From Bacteroidota bacterium (GTDB lineage Bacteria > Bacteroidota > Bacteroidia > NS11-12g > UBA9320), in contig WGNA01000011.1 of NCBI GenBank assembly GCA_016124755.1, positions 1 to 64,000 of the forward strand: a stretch of DNA of 64,000 nt, read 5' to 3'. Positions 15,457 through 23,935 of the stretch are shown here, piece by piece. The stretch's first letter is position 1. Every line of letters begins with the position of its first letter. The notes under the pieces were generated by a model. That model was not told where the DNA came from. It did no database searches and was given only the letters and a program-made list of their open reading frames with translations. Position numbers and translations under genes: made by a program.

Positions 15457-18400
15457 TTACTGCGGAATGGATTGTTGAATAAGTCGTTTGAAAATGATCT
15501 CACCGTTTTGGGTTACACATCTCAATACATATACTCCATGCGGCAGATCGCTGGCTTTAATTTCAATAATGGTATTCCCGTCTGTTAGCATTGATTCTCC
15601 TACTACCTCCCCGGTAGCATTAATTAATTGATACGAAACGATCGGGTTGCTGAAGTCTGTCGGGTAAACGGTCCACCAGGCACTTGCCGGATTCGGACGA
15701 ACGACAAGATCAGCCGCTTCATTAAAATCAATTCGTTTGTGCTGATCGCATTCGGAAGCGGGTACGATGGTAATGTTCTTTGATCCGGTCATCACCTGAC
15801 CGCACATATTATTACTTTCTGCATATAGCGTGTAATTTCCAACGCGGGTACCGCCAAATTGAACTACAGAGTTATCCGGCGATATGGAAGACGGAGTTTG
15901 TAAATCTGAATAAGGGCTGCTGAAATATGTTCCGGAAGCATCGCTGAAATACCAGGAAAAGTTCCAGGTCTCGGTCATTGTGTTGGCAGTGTATTCCTGA
16001 TCAACATCGCAGATATGGTCTTCTCCGGAGATATTTAAAACCGTGTTTGGTATTTCAATTTCTCCATCGATGGTTTGGTCGGCGGCACAGGAAGACGCAA
16101 TAGTAAGGTGTACCGGGAAGATAGTTTGATCCCCCTCACTTGCGATTGCTTTGATCGTAAGATTTGAACTTCCCTGTCCGGATATGATCTGGAAAATTTC
16201 AGAAGGTTCCCAGATATAGTTGCAGGAGTTGCTTGTCGGGAGGTTCTTCAGTTGCAATGTGGATTGACTTCCCGCACAAATCATGGGAGTCCAGTTGTCT
16301 TTTTCAATACAGGTTTTCCCGCAACCCGGCAATCCCCGGTCAATTTCCTGAAGTATCCATGCTGCGTTGTCTGTGGTCACTTGTAAGTGATATTGGTTGG
16401 TTTCGGGTACATAGTAATTGTCGAAATGTGTCTTGTTGGTGCAAACGAAGTTCTCTCCGTTAACAGATTTATTCCAGAATACTTCGGGGTCAAGCAAGCC
16501 TAATGCGCTGAAGCTTGGGATGAAAGTAAAGTCGGATCCCTCGGCGTTTTTTTGGATCGGATAATTGGTGTTATTATCCTTGTTCGCATTGTTTAACTTT
16601 TCAATTATCTGGTCGCTGATTTCACTCACATTCGGGTAGTGAGCACCTTGGATCAGGTCAGGATCTCCCTTAAGAAATCGGTTGTGATGAGTCACCTGTA
16701 AATTGGTGGTTATAACAGTACCGTTTCCATAAATGTGTTGTTTGATTTTAAATTCATCATCCAAAAGACTCATTTCCAACATTGAACTGTTGAAATTCAG
16801 GAACTTTTTTTCCTTGTACATCACGTCTACGATATTTCCCAGAAATCCTGATTCCGGATCGTAGCTTAAGTTGAAATGTGCCAGATCAGCGGAATTATTT
16901 GTCATTTTAATGCTGATGTCTTTTGATGAAGCTGTAAAATCTTCGATGCCGGACAAGTTGCCATTCAATACCGAAACTTTTCGAACGTTTTGAGGCCATC
17001 CCTCGCTGTTGGTTAAACCATTGTTTTCAAGCTCTTCATAAAATGAAGAATGATGCGCACGGGAATCAAATGTTTTTTCAGACCAAAAAGCATCGTAGCT
17101 TCCAATAAGCATCTGGCGGGCGGCAAAGGATCTCAGGCGTTGCTCAAACTTATCAACCACGGATTGGTCTCCGGTGAAATATCCTGCAAAATCAATAAAG
17201 GTTTGTGTGTTGAAAGGAATGTTTGCGCCATTGTGCGGGGCATCAAAACTCAGCCACAACCGTGTATTGTGATTCATATTGGGTTCTCCCAGAGACTGCT
17301 GTTTTTCCATGAAGGCAAGAGCATATCGGGTTATCAGACCTCCCATGCTCGGACCCACTACAACGAGTTGTTCATCACTCCCGTTTTCCTGGAGTTTCTG
17401 ATTCATCATCTGAATAAGTTTAACGGTGAGGAAGGCATTTCGCTGAATGTAGTCTGCACCGCCGTCTCTTCCGGGAAGACTGATAAATCGATCAAAGGTT
17501 CCGTCACTTTTAAATTGTTTTACCTCACTCTTGTGGAAGATGGCTTCGCTGCCGAGAATCGGGAAATTGAGTATGATTACATCGTAACCCCGATCTTGAA
17601 GATCTCGGATCAAATTGTCGTTTCCGCCATAGTCAACAACATCCTTAATATCATTGAAATTTCTCACATCCATGGGGTCAAACCCATCAACAATAATCAC
17701 TGGCTTCATAATTTTACATTCATTCCCTAGCGTGGTATGCCAGAAAATGTGTGCATCGGCAATACTTGTTGTGGCATGTTCTTCAGACATTCCTTTGAAG
17801 GGAATATCAGACTCAACCAGTAAAAATTCCCCATCCGAACAATTGGATCCCTGATCCATTTTTCCCAGGCTTACTTTTAAAACCTGTTTGCTGCAGATCA
17901 CATTCTGATCAGACAGTACCAGGTTGATGTCGAGGTTGTACATGCCGGTTTCATCAAACCGAAAGGTAATGGTGTCGCCCCAAACCAAATGATATTGCTG
18001 GTTATTCAGGGTTAAGTTAGCGGAAACGATGTTTGAACCGGTGTTGCTAACAAAAAGATCATCGCTCAGAAAGACCTTGTAATCGGTTTCACTTCTGAGG
18101 TTGTGAACCGAAATTCCGGCAATACCAGCATTAAATGTTGTGTACGGAAGTGTTCCGGGTGTAACATGATAAATGCTGTCCTCGAGAAAAATCCGTCCGT
18201 CGAGATAGCCCATTGTGTCGATTTTAGCACCGAAGAAATCGGTGCCGATAACGGGAAGTTCATTTCTCAACTCGCATAATTGGGCTGTTGATTTGGCGAT
18301 GCCAAACTGATCGGAACCCGGAACTAAGCGGCAGTTGTCCATGTCCCACCACGACTGATAAATCTGATCGGTCGTAACGGTGTCGCAGATTTGTACCGCT

Positions 18401-18600
18401 TCGAGATGGGAGACTCCGTAAACCCGGTTGTACAGGTAACCGGTAGGAACGACCACAGGATTGTAAATGAAGTTCTGATCAAACAGATCGCGAAAAGTCG
18501 GCATAGTTTGACCTTCCTGAGGTGTGTTCTGGGCAATGACTCCTTGAGAAATGCCCAACATTGAAACGACCATGAATATGGCCAGTTTGGTAGTTTTCAT
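15457..18600 (-). CDS. Large secreted alpha/beta-hydrolase-like protein with T9SS type A sorting domain
   Basis: A 1047-residue exported protein with signal cleavage near GVIA|Q. Residues of about 300-520 carry an alpha/beta-hydrolase/lipase-like domain: KPVIIVDGFDPMD, YDVIILNFP, the nucleophile elbow VVVGPSMGGLITRYAL (Ser418, G-x-S-x-G), and LWLSFDAPHNGANIP. The last strings recall PGAP1/DUF676-like lipases and esterases. Residues of about 780-960 are Ig- or PKD-like and Cys-containing. The last 80 residues are a type A sorting domain (VVRPNPASAWW, YQLINATGEVVGE, DLPHGVYVLR). It is probably a surface or released esterase; the substrate is unknown. It is transcribed alone and ends at a bidirectional terminator. 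Confidence 0.87.
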   Translation of the reverse strand: MKTTKLAIFMVVSMLGISQGVIAQNTPQEGQTMPTFRDLFDQNFIYNPVVVPTGYLYNRVYGVSHLEAVQICDTVTTDQIYQSWWDMDNCRLVPGSDQFGIAKSTAQLCELRNELPVIGTDFFGAKIDTMGYLDGRIFLEDSIYHVTPGTLPYTTFNAGIAGISVHNLRSETDYKVFLSDDLFVSNTGSNIVSANLTLNNQQYHLVWGDTITFRFDETGMYNLDINLVLSDQNVICSKQVLKVSLGKMDQGSNCSDGEFLLVESDIPFKGMSEEHATTSIADAHIFWHTTLGNECKIMKPVIIVDGFDPMDVRNFNDIKDVVDYGGNDNLIRDLQDRGYDVIILNFPILGSEAIFHKSEVKQFKSDGTFDRFISLPGRDGGADYIQRNAFLTVKLIQMMNQKLQENGSDEQLVVVGPSMGGLITRYALAFMEKQQSLGEPNMNHNTRLWLSFDAPHNGANIPFNTQTFIDFAGYFTGDQSVVDKFEQRLRSFAARQMLIGSYDAFWSEKTFDSRAHHSSFYEELENNGLTNSEGWPQNVRKVSVLNGNLSGIEDFTASSKDISIKMTNNSADLAHFNLSYDPESGFLGNIVDVMYKEKKFLNFNSSMLEMSLLDDEFKIKQHIYGNGTVITTNLQVTHHNRFLKGDPDLIQGAHYPNVSEISDQIIEKLNNANKDNNTNYPIQKNAEGSDFTFIPSFSALGLLDPEVFWNKSVNGENFVCTNKTHFDNYYVPETNQYHLQVTTDNAAWILQEIDRGLPGCGKTCIEKDNWTPMICAGSQSTLQLKNLPTSNSCNYIWEPSEIFQIISGQGSSNLTIKAIASEGDQTIFPVHLTIASSCAADQTIDGEIEIPNTVLNISGEDHICDVDQEYTANTMTETWNFSWYFSDASGTYFSSPYSDLQTPSSISPDNSVVQFGGTRVGNYTLYAESNNMCGQVMTGSKNITIVPASECDQHKRIDFNEAADLVVRPNPASAWWTVYPTDFSNPIVSYQLINATGEVVGESMLTDGNTIIEIKASDLPHGVYVLRCVTQNGEIIFKRLIQQSIPQ

Positions 18601-18679
18601 TTTATGGTTCTAAATTATTGGTAAGCGTAAGTACTCATCAATGCATAGAACCGGTAGGGACAATGGCGTTCTCAGAATT

Positions 18680-19231
18680 TTATGGTCCGTTCTTTTTCAT
18701 TACATCAAATCTTCCATGGGTAATATGAATGGTGTCATTTGTTTCATAATTAACTGCATCGAATTTGAACGTTCCAGAAATGATGCTATCGTCATCTCTA
18801 AGGATTTTTAACTCACTGGAGCTGTCGGAAAAAATCCAATAGGTTTTCCCACCTAAATATTTATTGTCCACAAATTGGGTAATGTCTCCATAATCATCAG
18901 CATTTGGGTTGTAAAGTGGTAGCTGAGTTTTTATTCCATAATAAATTGTTCCTAATTCAATTTGCCATCTCTTCGAGCAATCGTCTGCAAGCAGGTCAAA
19001 TACAGAATCCTTGTAGTGCGAATAACTATTGCTAATCGGGAAGAAAGAAGACTCGCATCCCCGGGTCCCAATAAACAACTCACCATTTACCAGACAACCG
19101 AAAGTGTTTTTACCTTCTGTGGTAATTGGTGGCAAACTGGGTCCGGTATCGACAACCGGACCCTCATCTTTGCAGTTTTGAAAGCCAACAACTGCTAATA
19201 ACAACAAGAAATAGTTTACTAAATTTTTCAC
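18680..19231 (-). CDS. Surface-type lipoprotein (hypothetical)
   Basis: A 183-residue lipoprotein: the lipobox GFQNC gives lipidated Cys20, followed by KDE. Lys plus two acidic residues right after the Cys matches the Bacteroidota lipoprotein export signal, so the protein is probably on the cell surface. The mature part has TFGCLVNGELFIGTRG, resembling small DUF6252-like lipoproteins, with predicted beta strands and two further Cys residues (44 and 55 region). It lies 79 bp upstream of the T9SS hydrolase gene on the same strand, so the two may be co-transcribed. No enzymatic motif was seen. Confidence 0.75.
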   Translation of the reverse strand: MKNLVNYFLLLLAVVGFQNCKDEGPVVDTGPSLPPITTEGKNTFGCLVNGELFIGTRGCESSFFPISNSYSHYKDSVFDLLADDCSKRWQIELGTIYYGIKTQLPLYNPNADDYGDITQFVDNKYLGGKTYWIFSDSSSELKILRDDDSIISGTFKFDAVNYETNDTIHITHGRFDVMKKNGP

Positions 19232-19249
19232 GGTTTAGTTTTCAAAAGG

Positions 19250-19420
19250 TTAAAAATGGTTAGTGGTGTACTTGCCCTTAAAATCATCTGTGGCAAAGTG
19301 TAAAATCGAGAGGCTGTCTTCTTCCTTTTCGATGCTGAGATGATAAATAGCGGATCGTTCATTTACCAGTGCAACATCATGACTGTGTTTCCAGCGGTGG
19401 TTGTATCTGTTCGCTTTCAT
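19250..19420 (-). CDS. Possible 56-codon ORF (hypothetical)
   Basis: A short open frame encoding 56 residues, starting MKANRYNHRWKHSHDVALVN and ending DDFKGKYTTNHF. It is basic and His-rich in the first third and acidic in the middle (IEKEEDS). It lies 18 bp upstream of the lipoprotein gene on the same strand, and its codons look like those of the neighbouring genes. There is no signal peptide and no recognised family. A 12-bp inverted repeat lies 32 bp upstream of the start. Translation is unproven; the frame could be chance. Confidence 0.4.
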   Translation of the reverse strand: MKANRYNHRWKHSHDVALVNERSAIYHLSIEKEEDSLSILHFATDDFKGKYTTNHF

Positions 19421-19452
19421 TTGGTTTGGTTGTTTTGATCTTCCGTTAACCT

Positions 19453-19512
19453 TGCCATCCGATATTCACGTTGCTCATTTTGAACCTCGTTTGTTGAATG
19501 TATCGGATGGCA
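19453..19512. repeat. 12-bp perfect inverted repeat with 36-nt loop
   Basis: TGCCATCCGATA (19453-19464) and TATCGGATGGCA (19501-19512) are exact reverse complements. The element lies in the 307-bp stretch 19421-19727, upstream of the 56-codon ORF on the minus strand. It could be a 5'-UTR stem-loop or an operator pair. Apart from it, nothing is seen in this stretch, and no good promoter was found before 19728. Confidence 0.55.
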
Positions 19513-19727
19513 GGGCTTCCGGCGTTTCATGTGTTTGGTTTAGATTGGTGATCACAAAGCACACATGATTTTAGTCCTCGGCCAAGTCACATACTGAGTA
19601 ATCCGGAAATTAGTTTGACAAAAAATACAACGGTCTGCAAGGCGTTTGGCAAAAAATGCCATAAAGCCTTCCTCTTCCATTCCACTATGCTCTATCTTGC
19701 CTGTGAATTCCCGACAATACTGAGATT

Positions 19728-20750
19728 ATGAAAAATGATTGGTTGAATAAACTCTCCCGGGCGCTTGAAGAAAATATGCCTCCCGGAACAAATGTCGCCC
19801 GAACTCTTGCCGATATTCTGGGTGTTTCACAGGAAAGCGCTTACCGCCGTTTGCGAGGTCAAACATCTTTCTTATTAGAAGAAGTACTTCTGTTGAGAAG
19901 AGAATTCGGGATTTCAATCGATCATCTTGAACAACCTGGAGATGAGATCAGTATTCGTTTCCGCTCTTTGTTCTCTTCTGCCAACGATTTATCTGAACAC
20001 CTTATTAATGTGCGCGATGAACTGCGATACTTTCTTAAGGAAAGTCAAACAAAGCTGATTTGTCTGGCTGCCGACATACCTTTCTTTAGATTACTGGGTC
20101 AGCATCACCTCGGTGCCTTTAAATTATTTTACTGGCAACGCTCTATTTTAGGAATCAGTGAAATGCAGAATTCCTATTTTCATCCGGATAAAATTCAATC
20201 GGAAATTCTGGAGGTCTGCGCACAGATCGCAGCCGACTACTCGAATGGTGCATCTGAAGAAATCTGGAATGAGCAAACTGTGAACGGTACATTAAAGCAA
20301 ATTGAGTATTACGCCGATTGCGGATACTTTGCCGACGACCGCGTTTTGCTGGCAACGTATAACGATATGATTCAACTCGTATTCAATGTAGCTGAGGAAG
20401 CAAGAGCAGGGTATAAAAATTCTGCAACAGCGACCTATGCTCTCTGGAATTGCGAACTCATAATCGACAACAACACGGTGTTAGTTGAACATCCTCACGG
20501 AGATTCACTCGCCATTGGTTTTAATAGTTTTAATGCGTTCAGATGTTCGCATCTTTCCTTAATAACCGAATACAGAGCCTGGTTAAATGCTATGATGTCG
20601 AAATCTACATTGCTGAGCGGCCAGTCAGACAAACATCGCATTCGTTTCGTACGTCAGTTGTCGGATCGGATTTTAACATCCGCTCAAAACAGACTTTCGC
20701 CCGCTTTGATGGAAGAACTGAAGGAACTTTCCGGTTCTGTTGCGGTTTGA
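19728..20750 (+). CDS. HTH-containing regulator-like protein (hypothetical)
   Basis: A 340-residue soluble protein. Residues of about 20-60 form a helix-turn-helix (VARTLADILGVSQESAYRRL, then RGQTSFLLEEVLLLRREFGI), like XRE/BetR-type N-terminal domains. The remaining 270 residues are alpha-helical with no recognised ligand domain; AIGFNSFNAFRCSHLSLI and the following helices are the most distinctive. No signal peptide or membrane segment is present. It is monocistronic and convergent with glmS, with 5 bp between stop codons. The class is seen as lone regulators in Bacteroidota; target genes cannot be named. Confidence 0.7.
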   Translation: MKNDWLNKLSRALEENMPPGTNVARTLADILGVSQESAYRRLRGQTSFLLEEVLLLRREFGISIDHLEQPGDEISIRFRSLFSSANDLSEHLINVRDELRYFLKESQTKLICLAADIPFFRLLGQHHLGAFKLFYWQRSILGISEMQNSYFHPDKIQSEILEVCAQIAADYSNGASEEIWNEQTVNGTLKQIEYYADCGYFADDRVLLATYNDMIQLVFNVAEEARAGYKNSATATYALWNCELIIDNNTVLVEHPHGDSLAIGFNSFNAFRCSHLSLITEYRAWLNAMMSKSTLLSGQSDKHRIRFVRQLSDRILTSAQNRLSPALMEELKELSGSVAV

Positions 20751-20755
20751 ACCAA

Positions 20756-22600
20756 TTATTCTACCGTAACCGATTTGGCAAGATTTCTTGGCTGATCCAC
20801 ATTGCAACCTCTCATTACCGCGATGTGATATGATAACAATTGCAGTGGAATAGTCGCTAACAACGGCACTAAAGATTCTTCTGTTTCCGGTATTTCGATG
20901 CAGTGATCCGCGATCGCTTTTACCTTCTGATCTCCCTGTGTTACAATGGCGATAATAATTCCTTTACGGGCTTTCACTTCCTGAATGTTACTAAGAACTT
21001 TCTCGTAATAAGCACTGTTGGTCGCAATAACCACCACCGGCATATTCTCGTCGATCAGGGCAATCGGTCCGTGCTTCATTTCGGCTGCCGGATAACCCTC
21101 AGCGTGGATGTAAGAGATCTCTTTTAGTTTTAATGCACCCTCAAGAGCAACCGGGAAATTATATCCTCTTCCGAGATACAGGAAGTTGTTGGAGTCTTTG
21201 TACTGAGCTGAAATACGCACCACATCATCGGCACACGATTCGAGAAGATGATGAACTTTTTCCGGAATGGCTTCCAGTTCCGCAAACATGGTACTGAGTT
21301 GTTGTTTGCTAAGACGTCCCCGGATATTAGCAATACCAAGTGCCAGTAAGGTTAAAACGGTAACCTGAGCTGTAAAGGCTTTGGTTGAAGCAACTCCTAT
21401 TTCAGGACCGGCATGAGTGTATGCTCCGGCATGCGTCATTCTCGGAATGGAAGAACCTACCACGTTGCAAATGCCGTAAACGGTTGCGCCTTTTTCTTTC
21501 GCCATTTCAAGTGCAGCCAGAGTGTCGGCAGTTTCACCGGATTGAGATATCGCGATTACAAGATCATCTTCGGTAATTACCGGATTTCGGTAACGGAATT
21601 CCGACGCGTACTCAACTTCAACCGGAAGTCGGGCAAACTCTTCAATGAGATATTCTCCCACCAATCCCGCATGCCATGAAGTTCCACAACCTACAATGAT
21701 TACTCTTTCAAGATTTTTTATTTTGGATTCGTATTCACGAAGGCTTCTCATGGCAAACGTAAGATCCTGAGTGGAGAATCTTCCGCGCATGCTGTCGTAA
21801 ATACTCTTTGGCTGTTCGTAGATTTCCTTCAGCATGAAGTGATCGTATCCACCTTTTTCGATGGCGTCCAGCGTGAGTTCCAGTTTGTGTATATAAGGGG
21901 TTTTTTCAACATTTTCCAACGATTTGATCTTTAGTCCTTCCGGGCTAACGAGCGCAATTTCATTGTCGTTGAGATAGATTACATCCCGCGTATATTCAAC
22001 AATTGGTGTGGCGTCACTGGCCATGTAGTATTCTCCGTTTTGTTCACCAACACCTACAACCAACGGACTTCCTTTTCTGGCTCCGATCAGGGTTTTCGGG
22101 TGATGTTTACTGAGAATTACAATAGCGTATGCTCCTACTACTTCGTTTAATGCAAGTCTTACCGCCTCGAACAAATCAACCTTTTCGTGATTCTGAATTT
22201 CTTCAATCAGGTGAGTGAGCACTTCGGTGTCTGTATCCGAATTAAAAGTGTGACCACGACTGATCAGCAGGTCTTTCAGGGTTGCATAGTTCTCAATAAT
22301 TCCGTTGTGAATAACAGCAATGTCCCCGCTTTGTGAAATGTGCGGATGCGCATTCACCTGATTGGGTTCACCGTGAGTAGCCCAGCGTGTGTGACCGATA
22401 CCGGAAGTTCCGCTGATATCGGCGTTGTGAGTCAACTCTTCGAGATCAGATACTTTTCCTTTTTGCTTGAAAATTTTCAGATCACCATTTAAAATGGCAA
22501 TACCGGCACTGTCGTAACCTCTGTATTCCAGTCTTTTAAGACCTTTAATCAGAAATTCGTAAACCTGATGTTCGCCTGTGTAGGCAACAATTCCGCACAT
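20756..22600 (-). CDS. glmS: Glutamine--fructose-6-phosphate aminotransferase (isomerizing)
   Basis: GlmS makes glucosamine-6-phosphate from fructose-6-phosphate and glutamine, the first step toward UDP-GlcNAc, peptidoglycan and LPS. The 614 residues start MCGIVAYTG, with Cys2 as the glutaminase nucleophile, and contain GHTRWATHGEPN, followed by two SIS domains (IIVGCGTSWHAGLVGEY, VIAISQSGETADTL, LYLGRGYNFPVALEGALKLK). The C-terminus PRNLAKSVTVE is typical. The length is normal. metK lies 36 bp upstream on the same strand, so the two may be co-transcribed. The short gap leaves no room for a glmS ribozyme. Confidence 0.98.
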   Translation of the reverse strand: MCGIVAYTGEHQVYEFLIKGLKRLEYRGYDSAGIAILNGDLKIFKQKGKVSDLEELTHNADISGTSGIGHTRWATHGEPNQVNAHPHISQSGDIAVIHNGIIENYATLKDLLISRGHTFNSDTDTEVLTHLIEEIQNHEKVDLFEAVRLALNEVVGAYAIVILSKHHPKTLIGARKGSPLVVGVGEQNGEYYMASDATPIVEYTRDVIYLNDNEIALVSPEGLKIKSLENVEKTPYIHKLELTLDAIEKGGYDHFMLKEIYEQPKSIYDSMRGRFSTQDLTFAMRSLREYESKIKNLERVIIVGCGTSWHAGLVGEYLIEEFARLPVEVEYASEFRYRNPVITEDDLVIAISQSGETADTLAALEMAKEKGATVYGICNVVGSSIPRMTHAGAYTHAGPEIGVASTKAFTAQVTVLTLLALGIANIRGRLSKQQLSTMFAELEAIPEKVHHLLESCADDVVRISAQYKDSNNFLYLGRGYNFPVALEGALKLKEISYIHAEGYPAAEMKHGPIALIDENMPVVVIATNSAYYEKVLSNIQEVKARKGIIIAIVTQGDQKVKAIADHCIEIPETEESLVPLLATIPLQLLSYHIAVMRGCNVDQPRNLAKSVTVE

Positions 22601-22636
22601 AGTTCTGTAGTTTGATTAAGTTATTGGCTAATACAA

Positions 22637-23890
22637 TTATAGTTGAAATGCCGATTTGATTTTATCGACATAATCGAGTTTTTCCCAGGGAAATAGTTCT
22701 ACCTCCAATTCTACCGATTCACCGTCGGGGCTGTAATAAACCTTTTTCACTTTTTCGCATGCACGTCCCATGTGCCCGTATGCAGCAGTTTCGAGATAAA
22801 TAGGAGTTCTCAGATTCAGCCGCTCTTCGATTGCCGCCGGTCTCATGTCAAAAATGTCTTTAATTCTTTTAGCGATCTCGCCATCAGACATATCTACATG
22901 AGCAGTTCCGTATGTGTCAACGAAAAGTGCCATTGGCTCCACGACTCCGATTGCATAAGAAACCTGAACCAAAACCTCATCGCACAAACCGGAGGCAACC
23001 ATGTTTTTTGCAATATGACGGGTTGCGTATGCAGCAGAACGGTCTACCTTGCTCGGATCTTTACCCGAAAATGCACCACCTCCGTGTGCACCTTTTCCCC
23101 CGTATGTGTCAACAATGATTTTCCTGCCTGTTAAACCGGTATCCCCATGCGGGCCTCCGATTACAAATTTTCCGGTCGGGTTAATATGGTATTTGATATC
23201 ATTTCCGAACAACGCCTGAATTTCCGCACTCAATTGAGATTTAACACGGGGAATAAGAATGTGAATCATGTCGTGACGAATCTTCTCCATCATTCGTTCA
23301 TCCGTATCGAACTCATCATGCTGAGTTGAAATTACGATCGCTTCAATTCGACGGGGCTTGTTGTCGTCGTCGTATTCAATGGTTACCTGAGATTTTGAAT
23401 CCGGGCGTAGATAAGGAATTTCATTACCTTCTCTTCGCATAACAGCCAGTTCCCGAAGCAACATGTGCGACAGATCGAGTGGGAGAGGCATGTAGTTTTC
23501 GGTTTCGCGGGTTGCGTATCCGAACATCATTCCCTGATCACCGGCACCCTGCTGCATTTTATCCTCGCGGTCAACGCCACGGTTGATGTCTGCACTTTGT
23601 TCGTGAATCGCTGAAAACACTCCGCACGAATTGCCTTCGAACATGTATTCACTCTTGGTATACCCGATCTGATTAATTACATCACGGGCGATTTTCTGAA
23701 CGTCGAGATACGTTTTAGACTTCACCTCTCCGGCAAGTACAACCTGACCTGTTGTAACCAATGTTTCACAGGCAACTTTGGATTGCGGGTCGAATGCAAG
23801 AAAGTGATCAATCAATGCATCAGAAATCTGATCTGCAACCTTGTCGGGATGCCCTTCTGAAACCGATTCTGATGTAAAGAAATATGACAT
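22637..23890 (-). CDS. metK: S-adenosylmethionine synthetase
   Basis: MetK makes S-adenosylmethionine from ATP and methionine. The 417 residues begin [20 protein letters not shown] and contain the two signature motifs [12 protein letters not shown] and [39 protein letters not shown] is also seen. The length fits the slightly longer Bacteroidota type. It lies between the M1 aminopeptidase gene (45 bp upstream) and glmS (36 bp downstream), all on the minus strand. No SAM riboswitch fits the upstream gap. Confidence 0.98.
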   Translation of the reverse strand: MSYFFTSESVSEGHPDKVADQISDALIDHFLAFDPQSKVACETLVTTGQVVLAGEVKSKTYLDVQKIARDVINQIGYTKSEYMFEGNSCGVFSAIHEQSADINRGVDREDKMQQGAGDQGMMFGYATRETENYMPLPLDLSHMLLRELAVMRREGNEIPYLRPDSKSQVTIEYDDDNKPRRIEAIVISTQHDEFDTDERMMEKIRHDMIHILIPRVKSQLSAEIQALFGNDIKYHINPTGKFVIGGPHGDTGLTGRKIIVDTYGGKGAHGGGAFSGKDPSKVDRSAAYATRHIAKNMVASGLCDEVLVQVSYAIGVVEPMALFVDTYGTAHVDMSDGEIAKRIKDIFDMRPAAIEERLNLRTPIYLETAAYGHMGRACEKVKKVYYSPDGESVELEVELFPWEKLDYVDKIKSAFQL

Positions 23891-23935
23891 ATTAAGCTTG
23901 AATTTTCGAGCGCGAAAGTAGGATTTTTAGTTCAA

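Noticed and set aside
17050-17730. 226-residue plus-strand ORF
   Set aside because: Antisense to the large T9SS hydrolase gene.
22601-22636. glmS ribozyme
   Set aside because: The gap is only 36 bp.
23891-23935. SAM riboswitch before metK
   Set aside because: The gap is only 45 bp and shows no fitting stems.
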